A DNA stretch of 64,000 nucleotides from CAYMZZ01 sp046297935. GTDB lineage: Bacteria; Bacteroidota; Bacteroidia; Chitinophagales; Chitinophagaceae. Made by a program: the position numbers and the translations under genes. Positions 52,202 to 61,384 of the stretch are shown piece after piece. The notes beneath the pieces are model-generated. The model worked only from the letters and a program-made list of their open reading frames with translations. It was not told the DNA's origin and searched no databases. Numbering within the stretch: the stretch's first letter is position 1; each line of letters starts with the position of its first letter. The stretch lies in contig JBKBHA010000003.1 of assembly GCA_046297935.1 (NCBI GenBank), positions 124,001-188,000 of the forward strand, read 5' to 3'.

Positions 52202-53503
52202 TTACAACGTCTTCTTCAACTTCACCTTCACCGTCTCACCCGGCTTTTTTATTTCCACAATTTTTTTAATTCCTGCAACGGCGTTACTGCCCACCCTATA
52301 GGTATTTGTTCTCGGTGAACTACCTGCAAACATGCCGTTGATATAGGTATCAGTATATCCCACCACCTCCGTACGTACCGATGTGTGGGTATATCCAAAC
52401 TCAGTGTATAATAGGTACTCGCCAGGCATCAGATTGGTGAATTCAAACTGTCCATCTTCGCCATACACAGTGGTGGTTTTTATGCATTCGGCTGCTTCGG
52501 GTGGAAGGGGAACAGCCCTTCCTTCCTTTCGCAGCTTCTCATTCAATTTGATCCATTCTTCAAAAAAAGGAGTGTAGGGTATCAGGATGATCGAGGTTCC
52601 CTCGCGGGCGAACTGTTTTTTATTAACGTTTAAAATGGCCATTCCTTTAAACAGTCCCTCGTTCTGATTATCGCGTGCAAAGGCCTGTCCGCTAATGCTG
52701 GCACTACCCTCCTGAATCAGTTTCAGCGTTTCAGCCTTGTTGAATTTGTTCTTAAATGGGTTGTAATCAATTTCCCGATTGATCAAGACAAGTCGCGTAT
52801 TTTTTGACTGAACCTCAATTTTCCAGATTCGGCCATCTTCCTTGTCTATATAGTAGGTATACCGGTCGTTGGTTGCCTCTTCAAACACGCTTAGCTTCCA
52901 CACTTTATGTTCACCTGTCAACGGGCTTTTGTGCAAATTGTTAACCACCTCCTCAATTCGAGAGCGCTTTACGTGTTTTGATTGTCCAGGCTTAAATTCA
53001 AACACCGAAATATCGGCCTTGTACCCTGTTGTTAACGGCAGAAGGCTTAACATGTACGGATAGAGATAGCTATCAAAAAACGAAACCTCTCCGGTATGTC
53101 GAATGGGGGTTTTCTTACCCGTGTTCTTATCAAGGTATTCACCTTTCACCTCAGTACCGTAACGCAAGACCAGCTTTTTCTCCGGGCTAACTGAGGACCG
53201 GTAGATCGGGCGGAGCGATTGCCGGTCGGAAATGCTGGTGTCAATCCACCTATTTGCATTTGAATGCAACTTTAGCTCTGTCGCCACTGTAAACTGTTCG
53301 TCGGTCAGCTTCGTTTCTATAAAAAAGTTCCCTATCTCAACCTGCTGACCGTTGTCCACCGCATAATAGGCAAATTCGGCCTTGCTGTTTCGAAGCCCGG
53401 ATTGGTTGAACTTTACCTGCCCGGGTGTGAGCAGGGTTTGACCGCTGACCAGCCCTGCAAAAAACAGCAGACATAAAACGGTGGCAATAATTCCTGATTT
53501 CAT
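52202..53503 (-). CDS. Secreted protein with carboxypeptidase-regulatory-like domain
   Basis: This 433-residue protein has a signal peptide (MKSGIIATVLCLLFFAGLVSGQ). An N-terminal beta-rich domain (about 25-260) has a DUF3108-like layout. A C-terminal part carries a carboxypeptidase-regulatory-like sandwich (TTTVYGEDGQFEFTNLMPGEYLLYTEFGYTHTSVRTEV). Such domains in Bacteroidota often form surface proteins or ligand sensors. Function unknown. The start at 53503 is chosen from the signal. Confidence 0.72.
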   Translation of the reverse strand: MKSGIIATVLCLLFFAGLVSGQTLLTPGQVKFNQSGLRNSKAEFAYYAVDNGQQVEIGNFFIETKLTDEQFTVATELKLHSNANRWIDTSISDRQSLRPIYRSSVSPEKKLVLRYGTEVKGEYLDKNTGKKTPIRHTGEVSFFDSYLYPYMLSLLPLTTGYKADISVFEFKPGQSKHVKRSRIEEVVNNLHKSPLTGEHKVWKLSVFEEATNDRYTYYIDKEDGRIWKIEVQSKNTRLVLINREIDYNPFKNKFNKAETLKLIQEGSASISGQAFARDNQNEGLFKGMAILNVNKKQFAREGTSIILIPYTPFFEEWIKLNEKLRKEGRAVPLPPEAAECIKTTTVYGEDGQFEFTNLMPGEYLLYTEFGYTHTSVRTEVVGYTDTYINGMFAGSSPRTNTYRVGSNAVAGIKKIVEIKKPGETVKVKLKKTL

Positions 53504-53707
53504 ATGATTAGTTTTCGATAGTTTCAGCATATTAGGATCGCAAACTTGCGCGTGTAATTCAACAAATTTGAATTAATAAACGCCAGGAAAATTCGGGCAT
53601 TGGGATGAATGGCAGTAGGTAGCGCTGCTTGTAGACCGAAGGCAGCTTTTGGTAGACATTCATTCGCCAAATGCCCACAATTATTCTCGACATTTGCTTC
53701 CTTCATT

Positions 53708-54775
53708 ATGGACAACAGGATGAGAAATCCTTTAAGGAATGATATTTTAGTTACTGTGCTGACTGGATTGGCCTATATGCTTATTTGGGCCCCCGCCGTT
53801 TACCTGATTGATGATCTTGATTCCTCCCGGTTTTGGGAATCGATGACTTACCGCAGCTGGATGAACCTTTTCTCGCTGTTGGTAACGGTTTGTATTTTTC
53901 ATGTGCTCAATCCCCTTTTTCGAAACCGCAGACCCCGCTATTTGTGGATCATTCTCTCAATTATAATTGTGCTGCTGGCATTATCGGTCGGTTATATCGC
54001 CTGGCTCAGGTTGGGTATGGCCTGGACTGTTTATCCTCGAACCGAAGAAAGCATGATCAATGGCAGCTATATCATCAGGGGAGTAATATTTCAATTATAC
54101 GGAATCACGTTTATCTCTTCCGTGAAACTGCTTATTCGTAATACCACACTTCGTAATAAATATCAGCAACTTCAATTGGAGAAAAAGATCTCAGAACTCA
54201 ATTACCTGAAATCTCAAACCAACCCTCATTTCTTGTTTAATACGCTGAGTAATATCTATGCACTGGCTAAGAAAAAATCTGAGCGCACCGCTGATAGTGT
54301 GCTTCGACTTTCGGACATACTCCGTTATATGCTGTACGAAACACAGCAGGAGCGGGTGGGCATTAAAAAAGAGATTGAGATTATTGAAGAGTACATCGAA
54401 CTTGAAAGGATGCGTTATGATAACACGTTGCGGGTGCGTTTTGAAAAAGATATTGATGACCCGGATACCGAAATTCCTCCACTTCTTCTAATCCCGCTCA
54501 TCGAAAACGCCTTCAAACATGGCGTTTCAGAAACCATTCGGGAGCCTTACATCGATATATATCTTTCTGTTCGTAACAATACACTTGAACTACGCGTGGA
54601 AAATTCAACCGGCCCGCAGGACTCGACAGCTGTTCTGAAAGAAAATATAGGATTAGCCAACCTGCGAAAGCAACTGAGTCTGCAATTTCGTCGATGGAGA
54701 CTCGATATTGACCGCAACCCGCATTCGTTTTGGATTTATTTGAATATTGATTTGAAAAGCTATGCCAACAATTAA
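53708..54775 (+). CDS. LytS-type sensor histidine kinase
   Basis: This 355-residue kinase has four N-terminal membrane segments (about 14-34, 49-69, 81-103, 130-147), a coiled helix and the His_kinase domain. The phospho-acceptor histidine is in QTNPHFLFNTLSNIYALAK, and the ATPase side includes PLIENAFKHGVSE. It transfers phosphate to the LytTR regulator whose start overlaps its end by 14 bp. Ligand unknown. Confidence 0.92.
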   Translation: MDNRMRNPLRNDILVTVLTGLAYMLIWAPAVYLIDDLDSSRFWESMTYRSWMNLFSLLVTVCIFHVLNPLFRNRRPRYLWIILSIIIVLLALSVGYIAWLRLGMAWTVYPRTEESMINGSYIIRGVIFQLYGITFISSVKLLIRNTTLRNKYQQLQLEKKISELNYLKSQTNPHFLFNTLSNIYALAKKKSERTADSVLRLSDILRYMLYETQQERVGIKKEIEIIEEYIELERMRYDNTLRVRFEKDIDDPDTEIPPLLLIPLIENAFKHGVSETIREPYIDIYLSVRNNTLELRVENSTGPQDSTAVLKENIGLANLRKQLSLQFRRWRLDIDRNPHSFWIYLNIDLKSYANN

Positions 54776-55460
54776 ATGCCTGATTGTGGAAGATGAGCCG
54801 CTGGCAGTACAGGTTTTGCAGGACTATCTACTGCCGCACAAATCGTTGGAATTGAAAGCAGTTTTTCGCGATGCAATTTCTGCAACCGACTACCTCAGGA
54901 AGGAGAAGGTGGATCTGCTATTTCTCGACATCCATCTACCTGGTTTGAAGGGTCTTGATTTTCTTCGTTTGCTGCCAAATCCACCGGTAACCATCTTAAC
55001 AACGGCGTATCCGCAATATGCGCTCGACGGATTTGAGCTGGGAGTGGCTGATTATTTATTAAAACCTGTGTCGCAAAAGCGGTTTCAGGCGGCACTAAAT
55101 AAGGCACTTCGACTGATCCAGGCCGATCAAAACGTTCCGTACAATGAACCACCTAAGGAGGAAGCGATTTATCTGAACGTAAATCGCAGAAAAACAAAAA
55201 TTCCGCTTGATGATATTCTTTATATCGAAAGCCAGCGAGAGTATGTACTAATAGTCAGTAGCACCAGAGAATATGTTTCAAAAATTGGCACAGCTGAGCT
55301 GGAGGCCATGCTACCAAATAAACGTTTCAAGCGAATTCATCGCTCCTTCATAGTAGCGGTTGCAAAAATTGATAATTTTAGTCGGGAAGACGTAGAAATT
55401 GCCGGCGTTAGAATCCCTATTGGCAAAAATTTCAGAGATAGTTGGAAGGAAAATCCATGA
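54762..55460 (+). CDS. LytTR-family response regulator
   Basis: This 232-residue regulator has a receiver domain (CLIVEDEPLAV, phosphorylation site D in LLFLDIHLPGLKG, lysine in DYLLKPVS). A LytTR DNA-binding domain covers about 130-230 (DDILYIESQREYVLIVSS, HRSFIVAVAKI). It pairs with the LytS-type kinase immediately upstream, whose stop overlaps it by 14 bp. No target is visible in the window. Confidence 0.93.
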   Translation: MPTIKCLIVEDEPLAVQVLQDYLLPHKSLELKAVFRDAISATDYLRKEKVDLLFLDIHLPGLKGLDFLRLLPNPPVTILTTAYPQYALDGFELGVADYLLKPVSQKRFQAALNKALRLIQADQNVPYNEPPKEEAIYLNVNRRKTKIPLDDILYIESQREYVLIVSSTREYVSKIGTAELEAMLPNKRFKRIHRSFIVAVAKIDNFSREDVEIAGVRIPIGKNFRDSWKENP

Positions 55461-55628
55461 CGAACCAGGCTTTGGCTAAATTGTTTTCGTGTTGCCATAC
55501 CGGCAAAGCATTTATTTTACCCTTTGTTTTGCTTTCGTGGCCTCGAAAGGGCTGCTATTCGCAGGCGTTTTTTTAATAGCGCCTGCTGTGCTGCCAATCG
55601 TGGGTCGGGTATTTTGTTACACCCGGTT

Positions 55629-55637
55629 TAACTTTGC
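55629..55637 (+). promoter_or_regulatory. TAnnTTTG promoter element, start codon 3 nt away
   Basis: TAACTTTGC ends three bases before the ATG at 55641. This is a fourth case of nearly zero leader. Confidence 0.6.
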
Positions 55638-55640
55638 GGG

Positions 55641-56852
55641 ATGAACCCGCCTGATGTTCGGCTTGGCCTGAAAGAAAATTGGAAACAATTCACGCTGTTG
55701 GTGATCGTCAACGGATTTGTAGGCGGCATGGTTGGACTGGAGCGGTCCATATTGCCAGAGCTGGCCGAAAAAGAGTTTCACCTGGCCGCCACAACGGCCA
55801 TCCTTTCTTTTATAGTTGTTTTCGGCATAGTAAAGGCAATTACCAATTACTACACCGGCTCCCTGGCTAATCGGTTTGGCCGACGAAAGTTGCTGATAGC
55901 GGGTTGGGTTATCGGTTTACCCATCCCATTTATTTTGATGTTTGCCAATTCCTGGAACTGGATCATAGCGGCGAATATTTTCCTTGGTATCAACCAGGGC
56001 CTGGCCTGGAGCAGCACCGTAGTAATGAAGATTGACCTCGTAGGCGAAAAGCAACGGGGTTTTGCAATGGGTTTGAATGAATTTGCCGGTTACATAGCGG
56101 TAGCCGCGGTTGCATTTCTGACCGGGTGGGTGGCAGCCGAATACGGATTACGGCCCTACCCCTTTTACACGGGCGTAGTGTTGGCGATAATTGGTTTGCT
56201 GATCAGTATTTTCCTGATAAGAGACACACAACATCATGTTGCTTTAGAAAGCACCGACCACGCAGTGCCCCGGCTGAAGCATTTGTTTCGCGATGTAAGT
56301 TGGCAAGATCGGAACCTCGGATCCGTTACACAGGCGGGACTGATCAACAACTTAAACGATGGAATGGCCTGGGGGATCTTTCCCATACTTCTGGCCTCAA
56401 AAGGATTCAACCTATCCGAAATAGGAATTGTTACGGCCATCTATCCAGCCGTATGGGGGGTTGGACAATTATTTACCGGCGCCATGGCCGACAGGTATCC
56501 AAAAAAAATCTTACTTAGCCTCGGCATGCTTATTCAGGCAATAGCGTTACTGGCATTTGCATTGGCCGGCAGCCTGCTGCATTTCGCGATTCTTTCTGTA
56601 ATACTCGGGTGGGGTACGGCGATGGTGTATCCGACTTTTCTGGCTACCGTTGCCGAACATACTCATCCACTCGACCGGGCAAAAAGTATTGGAATCTTTC
56701 GGCTATGGCGCGACCTTGGCTATGCCATTGGAGCCGTACTTACCGGCCTTTTGTCCGACTGGTTCGGTATTACCACGGCCATCGTATTCATAGGTGTGCT
56801 TACGTTGTTATCGGCTATCATCATTCAGATGCGAATGGGCCATACCAAATAG
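55641..56852 (+). CDS. MFS transporter
   Basis: This 403-residue major facilitator has twelve predicted membrane segments and the family loop 2 motif GSLANRFGRRKLL (G-x-x-x-D/N-R-x-G-R-R). A second related motif, GAMADRYPKKILL, lies in the second half. The arsenic locus begins 104 bp downstream. The substrate is unknown, and although arsenic loci sometimes carry MFS exporters, nothing in the sequence proves this. Confidence 0.88.
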   Translation: MNPPDVRLGLKENWKQFTLLVIVNGFVGGMVGLERSILPELAEKEFHLAATTAILSFIVVFGIVKAITNYYTGSLANRFGRRKLLIAGWVIGLPIPFILMFANSWNWIIAANIFLGINQGLAWSSTVVMKIDLVGEKQRGFAMGLNEFAGYIAVAAVAFLTGWVAAEYGLRPYPFYTGVVLAIIGLLISIFLIRDTQHHVALESTDHAVPRLKHLFRDVSWQDRNLGSVTQAGLINNLNDGMAWGIFPILLASKGFNLSEIGIVTAIYPAVWGVGQLFTGAMADRYPKKILLSLGMLIQAIALLAFALAGSLLHFAILSVILGWGTAMVYPTFLATVAEHTHPLDRAKSIGIFRLWRDLGYAIGAVLTGLLSDWFGITTAIVFIGVLTLLSAIIIQMRMGHTK

Positions 56853-56936
56853 CATATTTCAGCAGATTGTAAATACCTCTCGAAATCAATTTATTGGGCA
56901 TGGCTCAAAAAAAAATTTGGCAATTTGAAACAATTC

Positions 56937-56952
56937 ATCGTAATATTGCGAT
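56937..56952. promoter_or_regulatory. ArsR-type operator dyad 1
   Basis: ATCGTAATATTGCGAT, a near-perfect dyad (ATCGYAATATTRCGAT), sits four bases before the arsR ATG. The identical 16-mer lies before arsM at 58049. Placement matches autoregulation by ArsR. Confidence 0.78.
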
Positions 56953-56956
56953 TGAT

Positions 56957-57289
56957 ATGGGACTTACAAAATCTGAGATATTTACCGATAAGCAAAATCG
57001 CCTGGCGGCCATGATGAAAGCGCTGGCACATCCTGCCCGAATTGCTATTATTCAGCATTTGGTGAAAAGCCAGGCTTGTATTTGTGGCGATTTGGTTGAC
57101 GAACTGGGTCTGGCGCAGGCAACCATTAGCCAGCACCTGAAAGAGTTGAAAGCGGCCGGGCTCATCAAAGGAAATATAGAGGGTACCAGCGTTTGCTATT
57201 GTATTGACGCAAAGGTTTGGAAACAATACATGCAGGCCTTTGATCAGTTTTTTCAGACCTATAATGAGGGCAAAATCTGTTGTGGATAA
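56957..57289 (+). CDS. arsR: Arsenic-responsive repressor ArsR
   Basis: This 110-residue ArsR-family winged-helix repressor has a recognition-helix region ELGLAQATISQHLKEL (about 49-64). Cysteine pairs that could bind arsenite are C41/C43 (ACICGD), with C80/C82 and C108/C109 (KICCG) as further candidates. The start at 56957 is preferred over an ATG at 56894/56900 because the operator dyad would otherwise be inside the coding region. The stop overlaps the next start (TAATG). Confidence 0.9.
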   Translation: MGLTKSEIFTDKQNRLAAMMKALAHPARIAIIQHLVKSQACICGDLVDELGLAQATISQHLKELKAAGLIKGNIEGTSVCYCIDAKVWKQYMQAFDQFFQTYNEGKICCG

Positions 57290-58023
57290 TGTTTGCTAAA
57301 TACAAGTCGATACCACTTCGGTCAGTTACGCTGGCGTTTGCACTATTGGCCCTGCAGGCAACTTTGCGTGCCCAACAACAAGTGAATGAAGTAGTGGTGG
57401 TTGGACAAATGAAGGATGTAATGTGGAAGGGCGAACTTGCCGGAAAACTGCAACTCGACAGTCTCGCCAGCATAGAACAGCTTTACGGCCTGGGTCCGGT
57501 GGAGTATCTGTCGGGAGAAATATTTATTAATAACGGAAAAGTGCTTCATTCCACGGTATTGTCAGAAACCAGCATGAAGGTGGTGGAGGCGAAGCAACTT
57601 CGGGCACCCTTTTTTGCCTATGCACAAATACCCCGCTGGCGCGAACAGTTGCTGCCCGATAGCATAGGCTCGCTGGCAGAGCTGGAAAAGTTTCTGCTGA
57701 CAATTTCGGCAAGTTTCAGGCAGCCGTTTATGTTCCGGATTATTGGTCCGGTAAAGAATGCAAAAATTCATGTCGTTAACCTGCCAAAGGGCACCCCGGT
57801 CAGTTCGCCCAATGATGCACATCAGGGGCAGGTTAGCTATACGATAAAACAACAAGAGGTAGAAATACTGGGATTTTTCTCCACCCAACACAAAAGCATC
57901 TTTACGCATCACGACAGTTTTGTACACATGCATTTATTGACCGCCGACCAGGCTAAAATGGGACATCTCGACCAGGTGAGTTTCACAAAAGGCCAAATGA
58001 AGCTGTTGTTACCTGCGGACTAA
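57289..58023 (+). CDS. Secreted acetolactate decarboxylase-like protein in the arsenic locus
   Basis: This 244-residue protein has a signal-like N-terminus (SVTLAFALLALQATLRAQ). The alpha-acetolactate decarboxylase pattern follows: GLGPVEYLSGEIFINNGK (E77), and the metal-binding HMH...H at H213, H215 and H226 with the H-x-H-x10-H spacing of the family. The known enzyme turns acetolactate into acetoin. Here the gene overlaps arsR by TAATG, so it is translated with it. A direct link to arsenic is not known to me. Confidence 0.78.
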   Translation: MFAKYKSIPLRSVTLAFALLALQATLRAQQQVNEVVVVGQMKDVMWKGELAGKLQLDSLASIEQLYGLGPVEYLSGEIFINNGKVLHSTVLSETSMKVVEAKQLRAPFFAYAQIPRWREQLLPDSIGSLAELEKFLLTISASFRQPFMFRIIGPVKNAKIHVVNLPKGTPVSSPNDAHQGQVSYTIKQQEVEILGFFSTQHKSIFTHHDSFVHMHLLTADQAKMGHLDQVSFTKGQMKLLLPAD

Positions 58024-58048
58024 TGAAATAAATTTTTTTAACCAAATA

Positions 58049-58064
58049 ATCGTAATATTGCGAT
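58049..58064. promoter_or_regulatory. ArsR-type operator dyad 2
   Basis: The same ATCGTAATATTGCGAT as at 56937 lies 21 bp before the arsM ATG. The identical sequence implies that ArsR controls both the arsR pair and the arsM-acr3-arsC unit. Confidence 0.78.
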
Positions 58065-58085
58065 ATACCAATTAAAACAAAAAAA

Positions 58086-58931
58086 ATGCAAACATCTGAT
58101 CAACTTAAAGAATTGGTAAAACAGAAATACAGCGAAATCGCACTTCAGGACAAGGATAGCAATGCGGCCTCCTGCTGTGGTTCCGGCTGCTGTTCCGACG
58201 AAGTGTACAACATCATGACCGACGACTACAGCGGTCTCAGTGGGTATCAACCCGATGCGGACCTTGGACTGGGATGTGGTTTACCCACACAGTTTGCGCG
58301 TATCAAAAAAGGCGATGTAGTAATTGATCTTGGATCGGGAGCCGGCAACGATGCATTTATTGCCCGCAACGAAACCGGTGAAACAGGCAAAGTGATTGGC
58401 ATCGACTTTACTCCAACTATGGTAAATAAAGCCAGGACCAATGCCGAAAAGCTGGGATTTCACAATGTGGAATTTCGCGAGGGTGATATCGAACATATGC
58501 CCGTAAATGACAATACTGCCGACGTAATTGTAAGCAACTGCGTTTTAAACCTGGTGCCAAACAAAGATGCCGTAATTAAGGAAATCTATCGGGTACTAAA
58601 GCCTGGCGGCCATTTTAGCATTTCCGACATTGTACTGGAAGGTGCATTACCGGCCAAAATACGCGAAGCTGCCGAAATGTATGCAGGTTGCGTTTCTGGT
58701 GCCATTCAAAAGCAGGTATACCTGGAGCTGATAACAAACAATGGCTTCAGCAACATCACTGTGCAAAAGGAGAAAAAAATTGTAGTGCCTGACGATATTT
58801 TGAAAAATTATCTTTCGGATGAAGAGTTGACTGAATTTAAAAACAGTTCAACCGGTATTTATAGTGTAACGGTGTACGCCGAAAAGCCCTCTGGCAAGAC
58901 GCCCTGCTGCGAACCCGGCTGTTGTAATTAA
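58086..58931 (+). CDS. arsM: Arsenite methyltransferase ArsM
   Basis: This 281-residue SAM-dependent enzyme methylates arsenite. It shows CCGSGCC near the N-terminus, SAM motif DLGSGAGND, ADVIVSNCVLNLV and EMYAGCVSGA, with the conserved cysteines around the substrate site. It has a Cys-rich end PCCEPGCCN. It follows the second operator dyad and heads the arsM-acr3-arsC group. Confidence 0.95.
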   Translation: MQTSDQLKELVKQKYSEIALQDKDSNAASCCGSGCCSDEVYNIMTDDYSGLSGYQPDADLGLGCGLPTQFARIKKGDVVIDLGSGAGNDAFIARNETGETGKVIGIDFTPTMVNKARTNAEKLGFHNVEFREGDIEHMPVNDNTADVIVSNCVLNLVPNKDAVIKEIYRVLKPGGHFSISDIVLEGALPAKIREAAEMYAGCVSGAIQKQVYLELITNNGFSNITVQKEKKIVVPDDILKNYLSDEELTEFKNSSTGIYSVTVYAEKPSGKTPCCEPGCCN

Positions 58932-58954
58932 ATTTATAAGTTATAAACCAAAAT

Positions 58955-60046
58955 ATGTCGGCACAAAACTGCGCCCCTGCAGCGGAACGAAAACGGTTAA
59001 GCTTTCTTGACCGATACCTGACACTTTGGATCTTTTTAGCCATGCTCATTGGCGTGGGCATTGGCTATTTCTTTCCTTCTGCTCCAGGCTTTATTAATTC
59101 TTTCTCAAGCGGGAGTACCAACCTGCCATTGGCAATAGGACTAATTCTGATGATGTACCCGCCGCTGGCTAAAGTACGATACGAGAAAATGGGAGAAGTG
59201 TTCAGGAATACCCGTGTGCTGGGCGCATCGCTCCTGTTGAATTGGATCGTTGGCCCCATCCTGATGTTTCTGTTGGCCATTGCGCTTCTTCCCGATCAAC
59301 CCGCTTATATGACGGGGGTGATTCTGATCGGATTGGCGCGCTGCATTGCCATGGTGGTGGTATGGAACGAGCTGGCAGAAGGCAGCCGCGAATATGCGGC
59401 AGGCCTGGTAGCGCTTAACAGCTTGTTTCAGGTGTTACTTTACAGCGTGTATGCCTATTTGTTTATCACGGTTCTACCTCCCCTGTTTGGGCTCCACTCG
59501 CTGGAAGTAGACATCACCATGGCCGAAATAGCGAAAACCGTCGCCATCTATCTGGGAATTCCATTTGCTGCCGGATTCGTTAGCCGATACGCCCTTATTA
59601 AATGGAAGGGTGAAGACTGGTTTCAGAAAAGATATATACCCTTTATATCGCCGATAACTCTAATTGCGCTTTTATTCACCATTGTTATAATGTTTAGTTT
59701 AAAAGGGCAACTAATAGTTGAAATTCCAATCGACGTACTGAGAATTGCCCTGCCGCTGGTCATTTATTTTGCCCTGATGTTTGTAGCGAGTTTCTGGGTG
59801 GGCAAACATCTTGGTGCAGACTACTCACGAAATGCAGCAATCGCATTTACGGCTACCGGCAACAACTTCGAGTTGGCCATCGCTGTAGCCATTGCTGTGT
59901 TCGGCATCAATAGCGGACAGGCATTTGCGGGCGTAATTGGTCCATTGGTGGAGGTACCGGCACTGATTGCACTGGTAAATCTCGCATTTTGGTTCAAACG
60001 AAAATGGTATAACAACGAACAAGCAACAACTCAACTTAAATCATGA
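58955..60046 (+). CDS. acr3: Arsenite efflux permease, ACR3 family
   Basis: This 363-residue transporter has about ten membrane segments and the ACR3 signature with the conserved cysteine in GLARCIAMVVVWNELA. It exports arsenite, the product of ArsC. It starts 23 bp after arsM and its stop overlaps arsC by four bases (ATGA). Confidence 0.94.
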   Translation: MSAQNCAPAAERKRLSFLDRYLTLWIFLAMLIGVGIGYFFPSAPGFINSFSSGSTNLPLAIGLILMMYPPLAKVRYEKMGEVFRNTRVLGASLLLNWIVGPILMFLLAIALLPDQPAYMTGVILIGLARCIAMVVVWNELAEGSREYAAGLVALNSLFQVLLYSVYAYLFITVLPPLFGLHSLEVDITMAEIAKTVAIYLGIPFAAGFVSRYALIKWKGEDWFQKRYIPFISPITLIALLFTIVIMFSLKGQLIVEIPIDVLRIALPLVIYFALMFVASFWVGKHLGADYSRNAAIAFTATGNNFELAIAVAIAVFGINSGQAFAGVIGPLVEVPALIALVNLAFWFKRKWYNNEQATTQLKS

Positions 60047-60462
60047 AAAAAGTACTTGTTTTATGCACGGGCAACAGCTGCCGCAGTCAGATTGCCCATG
60101 GTTACCTCCAGCATTTTGCGGGCGACCGCGCGGAGATATTTAGTGCCGGCGTGGAAACACACGGCGTTAACCCCCGTGCTATTGCCAGCATGGCCGAAGA
60201 CGGAATCGATATATCGAACCATACTTCGAACAACGTAAATGAATACGTAGGGATCGACTTCGACTATGTAATCACCGTGTGCGATAACGCGAAGGAACGT
60301 TGCCCTGTTTTTCCCACAAAAGCACAGAAGTTTCATTACAATTTTCCCGACCCGGCAAAAGCTCAGGGAACGGAGGAAGAAATAATGGAGCAATTCCGGC
60401 AGGTGCGCGACTTAATTAAAGACTATTGTAAACGTTTTGTGGAAGAAAATCTCAAAGGATAG
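60043..60462 (+). CDS. arsC: Arsenate reductase, low-molecular-weight phosphatase type
   Basis: This 139-residue enzyme reduces arsenate to arsenite with thioredoxin. It has the phosphatase-like loop CTGNSCRS with C8 and R14 (C-x5-R). The second cysteine pair lies in VCDNAKERCPVF, as in thioredoxin-coupled ArsC. It overlaps acr3, so arsenite made here can be exported directly. Confidence 0.94.
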   Translation: MKKVLVLCTGNSCRSQIAHGYLQHFAGDRAEIFSAGVETHGVNPRAIASMAEDGIDISNHTSNNVNEYVGIDFDYVITVCDNAKERCPVFPTKAQKFHYNFPDPAKAQGTEEEIMEQFRQVRDLIKDYCKRFVEENLKG

Positions 60463-60790
60463 TAACAGCATCATCTGTGAAATCTGTGAGTATTGAACTG
60501 TTACTTCTGTTAGGACTTTGCTGTACGTAAAGGCTTTTCTGTTCTCACAGATTTACCGGGAATTGCATTGCAATGGTGCAACAGTTCTGTTCCCGCAGAT
60601 TGCGCAGATTTAAACGCAGATAGCGCAGATGAAATTCGCCATGTCTATTTGAGGTTGAAAACCTATTGTGTTATTCTGTGTAAATCCGTGTCTCATCTGT
60701 GCATATCTGTGGGAACTGAAATACATTTACCGGGCACTGCATTGCAATTGTGCGGTATTTCTGTTCCCCACGATTTGAACACAGAGCGAC
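60463..60790. repeat. ATCTGCG-family degenerate repeats
   Basis: At least three diverged halves are visible: 60470-60560 (ATCTGTGAAATCTGTGAG to TTCTGTTCTCACAGAT), 60588-60628 (TTCTGTTCCCGCAGATTGCG, then CGCAGAT twice), and 60674-60780 (ATCTGTGCATATCTGTGGGAACTG to TTCTGTTCCCC). The phrase CATTTACCGGGCACTGCATTGCAATT is near-repeated inside. The 331-bp gap between arsC and the next gene has no other visible feature. Confidence 0.78.
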
Positions 60791-60793
60791 GAT

Positions 60794-61384
60794 TCAACGG
60801 GCCCGATCGAATTCCATCATTCGATACTTCCTTTTCAAGCTGTCAATTGCCGGCACCTGGTACTTTGCTCTTTCGGCATCTGTTGTTGACGGATCAATAG
60901 GGGCCCACATTTCTTCACCGGTTTTGTCGTCGATCAAGCGCTGCGTTCCGTATTTCTGAAAACCTTTGGTATACAATAAATACCGATCGTATGTAGCTGC
61001 TGCCAAATAGCCGGCGTTACGGCTGCCTGAAACCATTGCACTATTGGCCAACTGGTGAGCCAACAAATAATTCTCTGGAGAAATGGAAACCAATTTGCCA
61101 TCGCAATACAACAAGCCGGTGTGTTGTAAAATCAATGCAGCATTGAATTTATCCTTTGCCGTGCGTATTTGCCCTCTCGACAATAGTTCGAATACCTGCT
61201 GGCGATGTTGCCTGTCCACGGTTTCGAGGTCAATACTATCATTGGCAGGCGATCGAACCTGTTGATCGCGAATCACCATTTCAATCAACAACTCATTATC
61301 AACCGGAACCGACCGTTCTATAGCTGCGTGCGTGCAACCAAAAAGCAGGCAGACGGTCAGGTATTTTAAATTCCGAAACAGCAT
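60794..61384 (-). CDS. DUF6624-like lipoprotein
   Basis: This 196-residue protein has a lipoprotein signal (MLFRNLKYLTVCLLFGC, C17). A helical mature domain contains IRDQQVRSPANDSIDLETVDRQHR, AALILQHTGLL and LAAATYDRYLLYTKGFQKYGTQ, which match the layout of DUF6624 proteins. Function unknown. The start at 61384 is set by the signal; the frame extends upstream without one. The arsenic operon lies upstream on the other strand. Confidence 0.72.
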   Translation of the reverse strand: MLFRNLKYLTVCLLFGCTHAAIERSVPVDNELLIEMVIRDQQVRSPANDSIDLETVDRQHRQQVFELLSRGQIRTAKDKFNAALILQHTGLLYCDGKLVSISPENYLLAHQLANSAMVSGSRNAGYLAAATYDRYLLYTKGFQKYGTQRLIDDKTGEEMWAPIDPSTTDAERAKYQVPAIDSLKRKYRMMEFDRAR

